Shown here one piece after another: positions 17,508 to 26,964 of a stretch of 64,000 bases of DNA. The notes beneath the pieces are model-generated. The model was not told the origin of the DNA and did no database searches. It worked only from the letters and a program-made list of their open reading frames with translations. Position 1 is the stretch's first letter. Each line of letters begins with the position of its first letter. The DNA comes from Arthrobacter sp. CJ23 (GTDB lineage Bacteria > Actinomycetota > Actinomycetes > Actinomycetales > Micrococcaceae), in contig NZ_CP102950.1 of NCBI RefSeq assembly GCF_024741795.1, positions 3,596,001 to 3,660,000 of the forward strand. Direction: 5' to 3'. A program made the position numbers and the translations under genes.

Positions 17508-18442
17508 CAGCTTGCGCCGGGGTGTTCGCGGGCCAGGACCTGCATCTCGGCGAGGATGTAGCCGAGGAACTCGGAGTGCTTGCCACGGCGGCCGCCGCCC
17601 AGGGCCTGCGGAACGTTCGGGATCTCCAGGCCGGCCTCGACCAGGACCTCGCCGGTGAGGCGGTCGAAGTCCGCGCGCAGGCTGGAAGGCTCCACTGCCG
17701 CGCCGCTTGCGGCCAGGCGGGCGGTGAGCTCATCGTCCTCGAAGAGCTCGTCCACGTACGGCCAGACCAAGTGGAAGCCCTGGATCATGCGGGCCCGGGA
17801 TTCCTCGGTGCCGCCGGCCAGGCGCAGCACCCACTGGGCGCTGTGGTCGCGGTGGTAGTCCACTTCCTTGACGGCCTTGGCCGAAATGGCCGCGATGGTG
17901 GCATCGGTGGACTCCGTGAGCCGGCGGTACAGCTCGAACTGGTAGTAGCTCACCACGAACTGGCGGGCAATGGTGACCGCAAAGTCGCCGTTGGGCTGCT
18001 CGAAAAGGTGCGCGGAACGGAACTCCGGCTCGCGGCGGAAGTAGGCCAGATCGTCCTCGGACTTCCCCCAGGCCGCACCCGCGTACGTGAGGAAGGACCG
18101 GGCGTGGCCCAGCTGGTCCAGGGCGATGTTGCCCAGGGCCACGTCCTCCTCAAGCTCCGGGGCACGGGAAATCCAGTGGCCCAGGCGCTGGGCCAGGATC
18201 AGCGCGTCGTCGCCGATGCGCAGCGCGAGCTCGGCCGCATCTTGGCTGGGACTGACCTGGCCGCGGCGGATTTCGAGGGCGATGTCCTCGGGACGGAGGG
18301 CGTTGCCCGGCGTGATGCGGGTGGCGCTTGCGGAACCGTCTCCCGAGGCGCCGGCGCCGCTGACGCCCACGGAGATATCGCCGTGGCCGTCGATGGCGAA
18401 CTCGGCCTTGCTATCGGTGGCGGGGGTTTCGGGTGCGCTCAC
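17504..18442 (-). CDS. paaC: Phenylacetyl-CoA epoxidase structural subunit PaaC
   Basis: 312 residues from GTG 18442, which overlaps the paaB stop (GTGA); upstream in-frame sequence is paaB in another frame. A ferritin-like helical protein: LALRIGDDALILAQRLGHWI, LGNIALDQLGHARSFLTYAG, KEVDYHRDHSAQWVLRL. It pairs with PaaA but lacks a full metal site. About 45 residues at the N-terminus form a Gly/Ala-rich extension (DISVGVSGAGASGDGSAS) before the conserved core. Confidence 0.92.
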   Translation of the reverse strand: MSAPETPATDSKAEFAIDGHGDISVGVSGAGASGDGSASATRITPGNALRPEDIALEIRRGQVSPSQDAAELALRIGDDALILAQRLGHWISRAPELEEDVALGNIALDQLGHARSFLTYAGAAWGKSEDDLAYFRREPEFRSAHLFEQPNGDFAVTIARQFVVSYYQFELYRRLTESTDATIAAISAKAVKEVDYHRDHSAQWVLRLAGGTEESRARMIQGFHLVWPYVDELFEDDELTARLAASGAAVEPSSLRADFDRLTGEVLVEAGLEIPNVPQALGGGRRGKHSEFLGYILAEMQVLAREHPGASW

Positions 18443-18750
18443 AGGTGCTTCACGCCTTCGCTCTTGGTGTAGTACGTGGCGTGGCGGTAGTCCTTGCCCT
18501 GCGGGGACTCGAAGAAGGAGCCCTTGGAATCGGGGTCGCTGGAGGAGATCGCCTCGGCCGGGACAACCCAAATGGAGACGCCTTCGTTGCGGCGCGTGTA
18601 GAGGTCACGGGCGTTGCGCAGGGCCATCGCGGCATCCGGGGCGTGCAGGGAGCCGGCGTGCACGTGGGACAGGCCGCGGCTGGAGCGGACGAAGACTTCC
18701 CAGAGGGACCAGGGGGTTTCTTCGTGCCGGGGTGCTTCGGGCGTGTTCAT
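18439..18750 (-). CDS. paaB: Phenylacetyl-CoA epoxidase small subunit PaaB
   Basis: 103 residues from ATG 18750, preceded by AAGGAAGTCGC. Family motifs: [40 protein letters not shown] and [12 protein letters not shown]. PaaB bridges PaaAC heterodimers in the epoxidase. The ATG overlaps the paaA stop and the stop overlaps the paaC GTG, so stoichiometric translation is likely. Confidence 0.93.
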   Translation of the reverse strand: MNTPEAPRHEETPWSLWEVFVRSSRGLSHVHAGSLHAPDAAMALRNARDLYTRRNEGVSIWVVPAEAISSSDPDSKGSFFESPQGKDYRHATYYTKSEGVKHL

Positions 18751-19739
18751 GCGACTTCCTTCTGTGCTTGCTTGCGGGCGTACTCGGCGGCGGCTTCGCG
18801 GACCCAGGCACCGTTTTCGTGTGCCTCGCGGCGGCGCTCGAGGCGCTGCGAGTTGCAGGGGCCGCGGCCGGCCAGGACTTCCTTGAACTCGTTCCAGTCC
18901 AGGGGGCCGTGTTCCCACTTCTTGGTTTCTTCGTTGAAACGGATGTCCTTGTCCGGAAGGGTGAGGCCCAGGACGCGGACCTGTTCCACCATCATTCCGA
19001 CGAAGCGGCTGCGCAGTTCGTCGTTGCTGAAGCGCTTGATGTTCCAGGCCATGGACTGCTTGGAGTTGGGTGAATCGTCATCCGGCGGACCGAACATCAT
19101 CAGCGACGGCGCGTACCAGCGGTTCACGGCCTCCTGGGCCATCTGCTTCTGCGCAGGCGTGCCGTTGGAGAGCTCGAGCAGGATTTCGAAACCCTGGCGC
19201 TGGTGGAACGATTCTTCCTTGCAGACGCGCACCATCGCGCGGCCGTAGGGGCCGTAGGAGGCCCGGCAGAGCGGCACCTGGTTGCAGATGGCGGCGCCGT
19301 CAACCAGCCAGCCGATGGCGCCCATGTCCGCCCAGGAAATCGCGGGGTAGTTGAAGATGGACGAGTACCGCGCCTTGCCGGCGATGAGGTCATCCATCAT
19401 CTTGTCCCGGCTCTGGCCAAGGGTCTCGGCCGCCGAGTACAGGTAGAGCCCGTGGCCGGCCTCGTCCTGGACCTTCGCCATGAGGATGGACTTGCGCTTC
19501 AGGCTGGGGGCGCGGGTGATCCAGTTCGCCTCCGGCTGCATGCCGATGATTTCCGAGTGCGCGTGCTGGGAGATCTGGCGCAGAAGCGTCTTGCGGTAGG
19601 CCTCCGGCATCCAGTCGCGCGGTTCGATGCGCGAGTCCTCCGAAATGATGCGGTCAAAGTACGCCTGACCGGCCGCCTCCCGCTCTTGCCCTTCCGGGGA
19701 CAGCTCAGCGGGCACAGACTGCAGATTCTGCGATGCCAT
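18747..19739 (-). CDS. paaA: Phenylacetyl-CoA epoxidase catalytic subunit PaaA
   Basis: 330 residues from ATG 19739, with AGGAG upstream. The di-iron ligand regions are present: [15 protein letters not shown] and [17 protein letters not shown]; other conserved parts are [14 protein letters not shown] and [19 protein letters not shown]. With PaaBCE it epoxidises phenylacetyl-CoA using O2. It is the first gene of the operon, and a TTACCGACCGTTCGTTC operator sits 17 bases upstream of the start, so repression would block initiation. Confidence 0.95.
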   Translation of the reverse strand: MASQNLQSVPAELSPEGQEREAAGQAYFDRIISEDSRIEPRDWMPEAYRKTLLRQISQHAHSEIIGMQPEANWITRAPSLKRKSILMAKVQDEAGHGLYLYSAAETLGQSRDKMMDDLIAGKARYSSIFNYPAISWADMGAIGWLVDGAAICNQVPLCRASYGPYGRAMVRVCKEESFHQRQGFEILLELSNGTPAQKQMAQEAVNRWYAPSLMMFGPPDDDSPNSKQSMAWNIKRFSNDELRSRFVGMMVEQVRVLGLTLPDKDIRFNEETKKWEHGPLDWNEFKEVLAGRGPCNSQRLERRREAHENGAWVREAAAEYARKQAQKEVA

Positions 19740-19755
19740 GGTTGCTCCTAATAAA

Positions 19756-19772
19756 TTACCGACCGTTCGTTC
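19756..19772 (-). promoter_or_regulatory. PaaR-type operator upstream of paaA
   Basis: TTACCGACCGTTCGTTC lies between paaA and the divergent phosphatase gene. The same 17 bases occur at 58954 before paaJ, with variants at 36185 (paaZ) and 27667 (paaI). Assignment to the TetR regulator at 29593 is inference from this distribution. Confidence 0.75.
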
Positions 19773-19928
19773 AGAATATGCGGAGGGTGCGATTTCCGTC
19801 AAGCGTCCGGCTCCCGTTTTGCGTCTCGCTCTGCGGCTCCGTCTTATTGACAAGGTTGTGTGCGGTGGCCCGTGTTAACTTGGGGTAGCAGCCGCCCCGC
19901 CCCAGCCAACGCAAGAAAAGAGCCCTAC

Positions 19929-20525
19929 TTGGAATCGCCTCAGCCCTTCCGGATCCTCACCGTCTGCACCGGGAACATCTGCCGCTCCCCCGTGGCCGAA
20001 CGCCTGCTGCAAGCAGGGCTCGACCAGGTGCGGCCCGGTGCCTTTGAGGTCCGCAGTGCCGGAACACGCGCCATGGTGGGCGAGCCGATCCAGCCGCCGT
20101 CGGCCACAATCATCCAGGCCTTCAACGGCAGCCCTGACCACTTTGCGGCCCGGCAGCTGACCCCGAAAATACTGCGGGAAACAGACCTGGTCCTGGCCAT
20201 GACCGCCGCGCACCGAGGCGAGGTCCTCCAACTGGATGCCTCCCTGCTCAAGCGCACGTTCACCGTCCGCGAATTTGCGCGGATGCTGGCCGTGCTGGAG
20301 GAGAAAGGCGTGGAGCCGGCGGGGGACGATCTCGCCGGATTCTGGCGCGCGCTCCCGGCCCGCGCCGCCTCCGTACGCCACCTCGCACTCGCCCAGGACG
20401 CCGCTGACAACGACGTCATTGACCCCTACCGGCGCGGCGACGAAGCCTACGCCCAGATGGAGGACGAGCTGGCCCCGGCCCTTCTGGGCATCCTGCGTTT
20501 CGCCAGGATCAGCGCCGGCTCCTGA
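19929..20525 (+). CDS. Low-molecular-weight protein-tyrosine phosphatase
   Basis: 198 residues from TTG 19929 (upstream GAAAAGAG); an earlier in-frame start at 19860 is possible but would overlap the paaA promoter region. The P-loop VCTGNICRSPVAERLLQAG (CX5R) is at the N-terminus and the general-acid loop DPYRRGDEAY near the C-terminus. Between them is an unusual segment (about 50 residues, ARMLAVLEEKGVEPAGDDL) not in the shortest family members. In actinobacteria such enzymes often act on polysaccharide-synthesis tyrosine kinases; no kinase is visible here. Confidence 0.85.
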   Translation: MESPQPFRILTVCTGNICRSPVAERLLQAGLDQVRPGAFEVRSAGTRAMVGEPIQPPSATIIQAFNGSPDHFAARQLTPKILRETDLVLAMTAAHRGEVLQLDASLLKRTFTVREFARMLAVLEEKGVEPAGDDLAGFWRALPARAASVRHLALAQDAADNDVIDPYRRGDEAYAQMEDELAPALLGILRFARISAGS

Positions 20526-20537
20526 GGCCCGGCACCG

Positions 20538-20604
20538 CCCCAACTAGCTCGCAGTTGTGGTTGTTTTGAGCGCTCAGAACAACCACAACTGCGAGTCAGT
20601 TGGG
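20538..20604. repeat. Palindromic intergenic repeat R1
   Basis: A near-perfect hairpin centred on GAGCGCTC (about 20571) with outer arms starting CCCAACTAGC. Related palindromes are at 60174 (R2), 61230 (R3) and, split by an IS element, at 32341/34004 (R4). The outer arms are alike between copies while the inner stem varies but stays self-complementary. Confidence 0.8.
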
Positions 20605-20689
20605 CTTGAATTCCCAGGCGCAAAATCCGTTGCCATATTGAGTCCTTGGCGCGCGTGTATCCGGGGCGGGCCGGTGGTACGTTCCGTGC

Positions 20690-21808
20690 ATGGAACCTCA
20701 GTCTGATCCGGGCGGAGCCACCACGGAGCCTCCGCCACCGGCCGGCAAGTCCGGCGAACGGCTACGGCGCCTGCGGGTGGGCGCGGTACTGGCCATGGTG
20801 CTGGCGTTCGGCATCGTCCTTGCGGGGATCCTCGTCAACGTCAACCGGACCGCGGCGCCCAGCAGTCCGCCCTCGGGCTCCAGCGCCCAGGCGAGCACCA
20901 CACAGACCGCCACCCCCAGTGCCTCGGAAACGCCGCCGCCGGCACCGCCTGCACCGGCCATCCCGCCGCCCCTGGTCCTGCCGGGGCTCCCCTCCGCGCC
21001 CATGAACGTCCTGCTGATCGGCAGTGACATGCGCGGCGACGGCAAGGCCGCGGCTGAATACACCGCAGCCACCGGCCAGCCCTCGGACCACCGCTCGGAC
21101 GTGCTGATGCTCATCCATATTCCGGCCGACCACCAGCGGGTCTACGGGATTTCCATCATGCGGGACCTGTGGGTGGACATTCCCGGGTACGGCACCTCCA
21201 AGATCAACGCTTCCCTGGAAGTGGGCGGCGTGGCCCTGGTGGCGCAGACCGTGGGCTCGCTGCTGAACACGCACATCGACCACACAGTCCTGGTGGACTT
21301 CAACAGCTTCAAGACACTGACGGATTTCCTCGGCGGGGTGGACGTGAACGTCACGGTGCCGTTCACGTCCACGCACGACACCCAGCACTATTTCCCGGCC
21401 GGCGTGAACAAGCTCGATGGGCAGGCAGCCCTTGAGTTCGTGCGCGAGCGGTACGCCTTCATCGACGGCGACTACCAGCGCGTCCGCAACCAGCAGACGT
21501 ACGTCCGGGCGCTCATGTCCGCGATGGCAAGCTCCGGCATCCTGAACGACCCCGCCCGCACCCTTGGCTTCATCACCACCGTGGCTCCGTACATGCTGGT
21601 GGACCAGGGCTTCGATGTCCTGAACCTGGCGGGACTGGCCTACGGGCTGCGCGGCGTGGATCCCGGCACCGCCGTGTTCTTCACGCTCCCGACGGCGGGC
21701 ACCGGCATGACGTCCACGGGAGCCTCGGTGGTGTTCCCCGACTACGCCGGGATCGCCGGCGTTTCGGCCGCCCTGGCGGAAGGGAGAATGGCCGCCTACG
21801 GCCCGTAG
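20690..21808 (+). CDS. LytR-CpsA-Psr (LCP) family protein
   Basis: 372 residues: a cytoplasmic Pro-rich N-terminus, one membrane segment (VGAVLAMVLAFGIVLAGILV), an extracytoplasmic Ala/Pro/Ser-rich linker and the LCP domain with NVLLIGSDMRGD, HRSDVLMLIHIPAD, YGISIMRDLWVDIPGYG, KINASLEVGG and ALEFVRERYAFIDGDYQRVRNQQ. The Arg/Asp residues of the phosphate site are present. LCP enzymes transfer undecaprenyl-linked polymers to peptidoglycan, so it may attach the polysaccharide made by the left-end cluster (inference). Confidence 0.9.
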   Translation: MEPQSDPGGATTEPPPPAGKSGERLRRLRVGAVLAMVLAFGIVLAGILVNVNRTAAPSSPPSGSSAQASTTQTATPSASETPPPAPPAPAIPPPLVLPGLPSAPMNVLLIGSDMRGDGKAAAEYTAATGQPSDHRSDVLMLIHIPADHQRVYGISIMRDLWVDIPGYGTSKINASLEVGGVALVAQTVGSLLNTHIDHTVLVDFNSFKTLTDFLGGVDVNVTVPFTSTHDTQHYFPAGVNKLDGQAALEFVRERYAFIDGDYQRVRNQQTYVRALMSAMASSGILNDPARTLGFITTVAPYMLVDQGFDVLNLAGLAYGLRGVDPGTAVFFTLPTAGTGMTSTGASVVFPDYAGIAGVSAALAEGRMAAYGP

Positions 21809-21886
21809 TCCCCCCGTTCCGGGCGCCCACCGCGCTGTGAGCGAAATCGTTGGCTGCCTGCCAGCGGCGGTCCCTAGACTTGCCCC

Positions 21887-24076
21887 ATGAGCCAGTCCCC
21901 CGCACAGCCGCCCGTCGCCAAGCGCGTCCCCACCTCCCGTGAACACCACGGCGATGTCTTTGTGGACAACTACGAGTGGCTTCGGGAGAAGGAGTCCGCG
22001 GAAGTCGTGGAGCACCTGAAGGCCGAGAACGCCTACCAGGAAGCCGTCACGGCGCACCAGGAACCCCTGCGCGAGGCCATGTTCCAGGAGATCAAGGGAC
22101 GCACGCAGGAAACGGACCTGTCCGTGCCCAACCGCAAGGACGGCTGGTGGTACTACTCGCGCTCGGTGGAAGGCAAGGAGTACAGCATCCAGTGCCGGGT
22201 CCGGGCCGTCGATTCCGGCGATCCCGTGGCCGACTGGACTCCCCCGGTGGTGGAGGCCGGCGTCGCGATCCCCGGTGAGGAAGTCCTGCTGGACGGCAAC
22301 GTGGAGGCCGAGGGCCAGCCCTTCTTCTCCGTGGGCGGCGCCGCGGTGACCATCGACGGAAACCTGTATGCCTACGCGGTGGACAACTCCGGCGAGGAAC
22401 GCTTCACCATGCGGATCAAGGACCTGCGCACGGGCGGGCTGCTGCCGGACGTCATCGAGGACATCTTCTACGGCGTCGCGTTCTCCCCGGACGGCACCCG
22501 CATCTTCTACACCGTGGTGGACGATTCCTGGCGCCCGTACCAGGTGAAGTCGCACGTCCTGGGCACGCCCGTCACCGAGGATGAGGTGCTTTACCAGGAG
22601 GATGACGTCGCCATGTGGCTGGGCTTCGAGCTCTCCGCGGACCGCCGCCACCTCGTGGTGGGCATCGGCTGCTCCGAGTTCAGCGAAACGCGCCTGCTGC
22701 GCTTTGATGACTACCGCGGCGGCCTGAGCACCGTGATCTCCCGCGACGAGCACGTGCTCTACGAGGCAGAGCCGTTCCTCCTCGATGGCCGCGAGACCCT
22801 GCTCATCACGCACAACAAGGACGCCGTCAACTCGATGGTGAGCCTGGTGGACCCGGCCGAGCTGGCCAAGCCGCTTGCCGAGCAGCACTGGCGCACCGTC
22901 GTCGAGCATTCCGACGCGGTCCGCGTCAACGGCGCGGGCGTCACCTCAACGCACCTGCTGCTCTCCGTCCGCGAGGACACCATCGAGCGCGTCCAGGTGC
23001 TGCCGCTCGCCGGGCTGGGGACGCCCGAGCAGGGCGCCGCCGTGGAGCCGGCCTTCGACGAGGAGCTCTACACGGCAGGGGTCTCGGGCTCGGACTACGA
23101 GGCGCCCGTGATCCGCATGGGGTACACCTCCTACTTCACGCCGTCGCGCGTGTACGATTTCGTCCTGCCGACCGCGGAACAGCCTGCCGGCGAGCTGCTG
23201 CTCCGCAAGGAAAGCCCCGTCCTGGGCGGCTACTCCGCCGCCGACTATGTGGCCACCCGCGAGTGGGCCGTCGCCGCCGACGGCACGCGCGTGCCCCTGT
23301 CCGTGCTGCGCCATGCCTCGGTGCCGCAGGACTCCACCGCCGCCGGCCTGGTGTACGGCTACGGCTCCTACGAAGTGAGCATGGACCCGGGCTTTGGCGT
23401 GGCCCGGCTGTCCCTGCTGGACCGGGGCATCGTCATGGTGATCGCGCACATCCGCGGCGGCGGCGAACTCGGCCGGAAGTGGTACGAGGACGGCAAGAAG
23501 CTCAGCAAGATGAACACCTTCACGGACTTCGTGGCCGCCACCGACTGGCTGGCGCAGTCCGGCTGGGCGGCGCCGGGCCGGATCGCTGCCATGGGTGGAT
23601 CCGCCGGCGGGCTCCTCATGGGTGCCATCGCCAACCTGGCCCCGGAGAAGTATGCCGCCGTGGTGGCGCAGGTGCCGTTCGTGGATGCGCTGAACACCAT
23701 CCTGGATCCCGAGCTGCCGCTGTCCGCCCTCGAGTGGGAGGAATGGGGCAACCCCATCACGGATCCGGAGGTCTACAAGTACATGAAGGCCTACACGCCG
23801 TACGAGAACATCCGGGCCGTGGACTACCCGCGGATTGCGGCCGTGACCTCGTTCAACGACACCCGCGTGCTCTACGTGGAACCCGCCAAGTGGGTGCAGG
23901 AACTGCGGTCCGTGACCACCGGTCCGGAACCGATCGTGATGAAGATCGAGATGGACGGCGGCCACGGCGGAGCCTCCGGCCGGTACGTGCAGTGGCGGGA
24001 ACGCGCCTGGGACTACGCCTTCGTGGCCGATGCCCTGGGTGCGGTGGAGCTGCTGCCGGGTGCGGGCCTGAAGTAG
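21887..24076 (+). CDS. Prolyl oligopeptidase family (S9A, protease II type) peptidase
   Basis: 729 residues, normal length. The N-terminal beta-propeller (about 70-410, e.g. YAYAVDNSGEERFTMRIKDL) caps an alpha/beta-hydrolase. The catalytic Ser is in GGSAGGLLMG (about residue 572), the Asp in SFNDTRVLYVEPAKW, and the His in GGHGGASGRY. PTSREHHGDVFVDNYEWLRE is the usual N-terminal family signature. No signal peptide, so it is cytoplasmic, cleaving short peptides after basic or Pro residues according to subtype. Apparently monocistronic. Confidence 0.93.
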   Translation: MSQSPAQPPVAKRVPTSREHHGDVFVDNYEWLREKESAEVVEHLKAENAYQEAVTAHQEPLREAMFQEIKGRTQETDLSVPNRKDGWWYYSRSVEGKEYSIQCRVRAVDSGDPVADWTPPVVEAGVAIPGEEVLLDGNVEAEGQPFFSVGGAAVTIDGNLYAYAVDNSGEERFTMRIKDLRTGGLLPDVIEDIFYGVAFSPDGTRIFYTVVDDSWRPYQVKSHVLGTPVTEDEVLYQEDDVAMWLGFELSADRRHLVVGIGCSEFSETRLLRFDDYRGGLSTVISRDEHVLYEAEPFLLDGRETLLITHNKDAVNSMVSLVDPAELAKPLAEQHWRTVVEHSDAVRVNGAGVTSTHLLLSVREDTIERVQVLPLAGLGTPEQGAAVEPAFDEELYTAGVSGSDYEAPVIRMGYTSYFTPSRVYDFVLPTAEQPAGELLLRKESPVLGGYSAADYVATREWAVAADGTRVPLSVLRHASVPQDSTAAGLVYGYGSYEVSMDPGFGVARLSLLDRGIVMVIAHIRGGGELGRKWYEDGKKLSKMNTFTDFVAATDWLAQSGWAAPGRIAAMGGSAGGLLMGAIANLAPEKYAAVVAQVPFVDALNTILDPELPLSALEWEEWGNPITDPEVYKYMKAYTPYENIRAVDYPRIAAVTSFNDTRVLYVEPAKWVQELRSVTTGPEPIVMKIEMDGGHGGASGRYVQWRERAWDYAFVADALGAVELLPGAGLK

Positions 24077-24129
24077 GCCACCGGGGGGGCGCTACTACGT
24101 CGAGGGGTTCGGGGGCCCAGCAGCGGCGT

Positions 24130-25356
24130 CTACGTGGACTGGCTTTGTCCCCGACGGGCCCTAAGCTCGGGGACGATCAGCTCAGGCATGGCGCGCAACA
24201 TGAATTTATCGAAGTGAGGTACCGTGAAGGCCGCGTAGCCGTGGTCGGGCGTGTAAAGCAACCCCATGCCGATGAGTTCCGCGCGGGTTGGCCCCAACTG
24301 CGTAGAGTTCCTTCCCATCGCTTGCGCGACGTCGGCAGCCTTCTGTGGTTCCGGTCCCAGCCCCGCCATAGCTCGAAGGTAGGCGCTCTGCAAGGGTGTG
24401 GTCCGATCGAGGCGAACTCGAAAGAAAGAACCATCGAGCTTGCTTTCATAGACGTCGCGGGCATCCTGCACATCTTCCAGGGTGATGGTGTTATTTGAGG
24501 CAATGGGCCACACAGCGTATCCGAGTTCCTGAATGAAATAGGGATAACCCCCTGTGATCCGAACGGCCATCTGGAGGGCATCGGGACGGAATTCGACGCC
24601 CTCGGCTTTGGCTGGCTCCGCCAATGCACGTCCTGCGTCATCTCCCTCAAGATTGCCGATGCGAGGAAACTTGAATAGTCGCTCTGCGTACGACTTGGCA
24701 TCGCCGACCAGCTCCGCGATTTGCGGCAGGCCAGCCCCAATCATGGTTACGGGGAGCTTCCGCTGGACGAGTTTGTGCACAGCTTGGATCAGGGCCTCCA
24801 ATTGCCGTACCTGGAGGAACTGAATCTCGTCGATGAGCAGCACGATGCCCACTTCCTTACTCTGGGCCGCCTCCCCCAGCGAAACCAGAACATCCGTAAG
24901 GTCCAGTCCGAGATCCGCATGATCCGCAAACCCCGCCGCTGCCTCAATGTCCCACCCAAGCTGCACGCTGCCCGCGGGATCAACTGACATGTTGAAGGAC
25001 GTGAGCACTGAAGCCGCTCGCTTCATTGCCTCAGTCCACCGCGCCCGCGGAGATAGCCGCAGCAATGCAGATTTCAGCTGCGAAACGAGGGTTCGGCGGA
25101 ACTGTTGGTCGTCGTTCTTGCTTGCCTCAAGCTCAACGACAATCCATTCTTGGTCCTGCGCTATGTCGCGAAATTCTCCCAGCAAGACCGTCTTACCGAC
25201 TCCCCGCAGCCCCGTGATGATCATCGATTGCTCTGTCCGCCGTCTTGCCAGTCGCTGAAGCAGCACACGAAAAGAATCAAGCTGCTCATCACGTCCGACG
25301 ATGACCTCAGGGGCTGCCCCCGCATTCGGGGTGTAAGGGTTCGATGCTGCGTCCAT
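24130..25356 (-). CDS. AAA-type ATP-binding protein (ORC1/STAND-like)
   Basis: 408 residues. Walker A is GLRGVGKT (49-56), Walker B is VLLIDEIQF (about 171-179), and a sensor-like GAGLPQIAELVG follows. The C-terminal third looks like a winged-helix domain (AAVAQAMGR-type, ADVAQAMGRNSTQLGPTRAELIG). Such solo ATPases are widespread and mostly uncharacterised; some belong to mobile or defence modules. It stands alone between unrelated genes, with less GC-biased codon choice than its neighbours and an AT-rich palindrome at its promoter, which suggests transfer and autoregulation (inference). Confidence 0.8.
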   Translation of the reverse strand: MDAASNPYTPNAGAAPEVIVGRDEQLDSFRVLLQRLARRRTEQSMIITGLRGVGKTVLLGEFRDIAQDQEWIVVELEASKNDDQQFRRTLVSQLKSALLRLSPRARWTEAMKRAASVLTSFNMSVDPAGSVQLGWDIEAAAGFADHADLGLDLTDVLVSLGEAAQSKEVGIVLLIDEIQFLQVRQLEALIQAVHKLVQRKLPVTMIGAGLPQIAELVGDAKSYAERLFKFPRIGNLEGDDAGRALAEPAKAEGVEFRPDALQMAVRITGGYPYFIQELGYAVWPIASNNTITLEDVQDARDVYESKLDGSFFRVRLDRTTPLQSAYLRAMAGLGPEPQKAADVAQAMGRNSTQLGPTRAELIGMGLLYTPDHGYAAFTVPHFDKFMLRAMPELIVPELRARRGQSQST

Positions 25357-25373
25357 GGAGACATCTTAGCTAG

Positions 25374-25412
25374 TTTAGGTAGCTTTATCTATGGTAGATA
25401 AAACTACCTAAA
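25374..25412. promoter_or_regulatory. AT-rich 39-bp palindrome upstream of the AAA ATPase
   Basis: TTTAGGTAG (25374-25382) pairs with CTACCTAAA (25404-25412), and TTTATCTA (25384-25391) with TAGATAAA (25395-25402), around TGG. One opposed pair is mismatched. It ends 18 bases before the ATPase start. Operator or hairpin; the binding protein is unknown. Confidence 0.65.
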
Positions 25413-25538
25413 CTCCATAATTCCCAACCCTCAGATGCGATCCCATTGACAGCCATTTGGGCCGTCACTAGCCTTTTAGTGCATTCATTTGAATAACCCG
25501 GCGCCGGCCCATCCCAACAGGATTCGCGGCCGTGCGCC

Positions 25539-25673
25539 ATGCAGTTCCGCGTCTGGGGCCCGTTCCGCATCTGGGTAGTGCCCCGTTCCGCGCCGGGCGT
25601 GCAGGCCCGGCGCCTGCACATCCCCATACCGCCACTCCGGCTGACGGCCGGCCCGGCGGTGCAGGCGGCCTAG
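25539..25673 (+). CDS. Possible 44-residue peptide upstream of the subtilase
   Basis: A frame reading MQFRVWGPFRIWVV... ends TAG at 25671-25673, inside the ribosome site (GGAGC) of the peptidase gene. It is Arg- and Pro-rich with no recognised family and weak start signals, so it may be chance. The rest of 25413-25682 shows no other gene. Confidence 0.25.
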   Translation: MQFRVWGPFRIWVVPRSAPGVQARRLHIPIPPLRLTAGPAVQAA

Positions 25674-25682
25674 GAGCACCCC

Positions 25683-26912
25683 ATGCCCGCAACAGTCAAG
25701 CAGAATATCCTCATCCTCCGTGCGCCTGCCCTGCGGGCCACCCGTGACCCTTTTGACGGCCTGGGCGCCAGGGGCCTCGGCGATCCCAACGGCGCCCAAG
25801 CGGAACGGGCCGTTGCCCTCAGGGCAGAGACGGCGGAAAACCCCAACAGTGCCGCGATCGACGCCCTGCACCGGGACCCCACCGTCCTCGGCTACGCGCC
25901 GCTCATGCCCATCAAACTCATCGAACCGCTCGCGGCCCCCGAGCCGGCCGCAGCCGCGGCCGTCACCTGGGGCGTCAAGGCCGTGGGCGCGGACACCTCC
26001 CCCTTCACCGGAGCCGGTGTCACAGTGTCCGTCCTGGACACAGGAATCGACGCCGACCATCCGGCGTTCGCCGGCGTCAACCTGGTCACCAAGGACTTCA
26101 CGGGCGCAGGAAGCGCCGAGGACGACAACGGCCACGGCACGCACTGCGCGGGCACCATCTTCGGCCGCGACCTGGCAGGCCAGCGCATCGGCGTGGCCCG
26201 CGGCGTCCAGAAGGCACTCATCGGCAAGGTCCTGGGCGGACCCGACGGCGGCCGCAGCGACACCCTCGCCACGGCCATGCTGTGGGCGGCGGACAACGGG
26301 GCCAACGTCATCTCCATGTCCCTGGGCATGGACTTCCCCGGACTGGTGGACGAGCTGGTCAAGGTCCACGGACTGCCCATCCCTGCCGCCACGTCCATCG
26401 CCCTGGACGGCTACCGGGCCAACATCCGGCTGTTTGAGCAGCTGGCCAACCTGCTCAACGCCCGCGCCTCGGTGGCCCAGACCACCATGGTGGTGGCGGC
26501 AGCCGGCAACGAAAGCGAGCGCGCCAGCAATCCGGCCTACGAGATCAACGTGGCCCCGCCCGCCGCGGCCTACGGCATCACGTCCGTTGCAGCCCTCGCG
26601 GAAGGCGCCAACGGCCACACCGTGGCGCCATTCTCCAACACCATGGCCACCGTTGCCGGCCCCGGCGTCGCCGTCACCAGCGCGTGGCTCAACGGCGGCA
26701 CCAAGACCATCAGCGGCACCAGCATGGCGACTCCGCACGTGGCCGGCGTGACCGCGCTCTGGGCCGAACGGCTCCTGGCGCAGGGCCCCCTGAGCCCCAC
26801 CCTGCTGCAGTCCAAACTGATCGGCTCCGGGACATTCAAGCCGCTCAAGGCGGGGACGGATCCCGTGGACGTCGGCGCCGGCCTGGTCCAGGCGCCCACC
26901 GCGGCGAACTGA
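25683..26912 (+). CDS. Subtilisin-family (S8) serine peptidase without signal peptide
   Basis: 409 residues. Catalytic triad motifs: VTVSVLDTGIDADHP (Asp about 119), DDNGHGTHCAGTIFG (His about 152) and GTSMATPHVAGVTALW (Ser about 347), with the oxyanion Asn in VVAAAGNESE. The N-terminal about 90 residues (MPATVKQNILILRAP...) resemble an inhibitor-like propeptide but carry no signal sequence, so the enzyme is probably cytoplasmic or exported by an unknown route. ATG chosen after GGAGC. Confidence 0.9.
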   Translation: MPATVKQNILILRAPALRATRDPFDGLGARGLGDPNGAQAERAVALRAETAENPNSAAIDALHRDPTVLGYAPLMPIKLIEPLAAPEPAAAAAVTWGVKAVGADTSPFTGAGVTVSVLDTGIDADHPAFAGVNLVTKDFTGAGSAEDDNGHGTHCAGTIFGRDLAGQRIGVARGVQKALIGKVLGGPDGGRSDTLATAMLWAADNGANVISMSLGMDFPGLVDELVKVHGLPIPAATSIALDGYRANIRLFEQLANLLNARASVAQTTMVVAAAGNESERASNPAYEINVAPPAAAYGITSVAALAEGANGHTVAPFSNTMATVAGPGVAVTSAWLNGGTKTISGTSMATPHVAGVTALWAERLLAQGPLSPTLLQSKLIGSGTFKPLKAGTDPVDVGAGLVQAPTAAN

Positions 26913-26964
26913 TACCGGCGGCGCCCCCGGCGACGGACTACTGGGCGGCGCCCCCGGCGACGGG

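Noticed and set aside
20538..20604. R1 as a simple rho-independent terminator
   Set aside because: Possible for this copy alone, but the related R2 lies between divergent genes and no T-run follows R1, so a repeat-family label fits better.
20762..22909. A 715-codon frame antisense to the LCP and S9 peptidase genes
   Set aside because: His/Gly/Val-rich composition typical of the complement of high-GC coding DNA; both genes on the plus strand have clear catalytic motifs.
23263..24498. Plus-strand frame running from the S9 peptidase into the ATPase region
   Set aside because: Arg/Gly-rich shadow of the peptidase gene that continues by chance through the gap.
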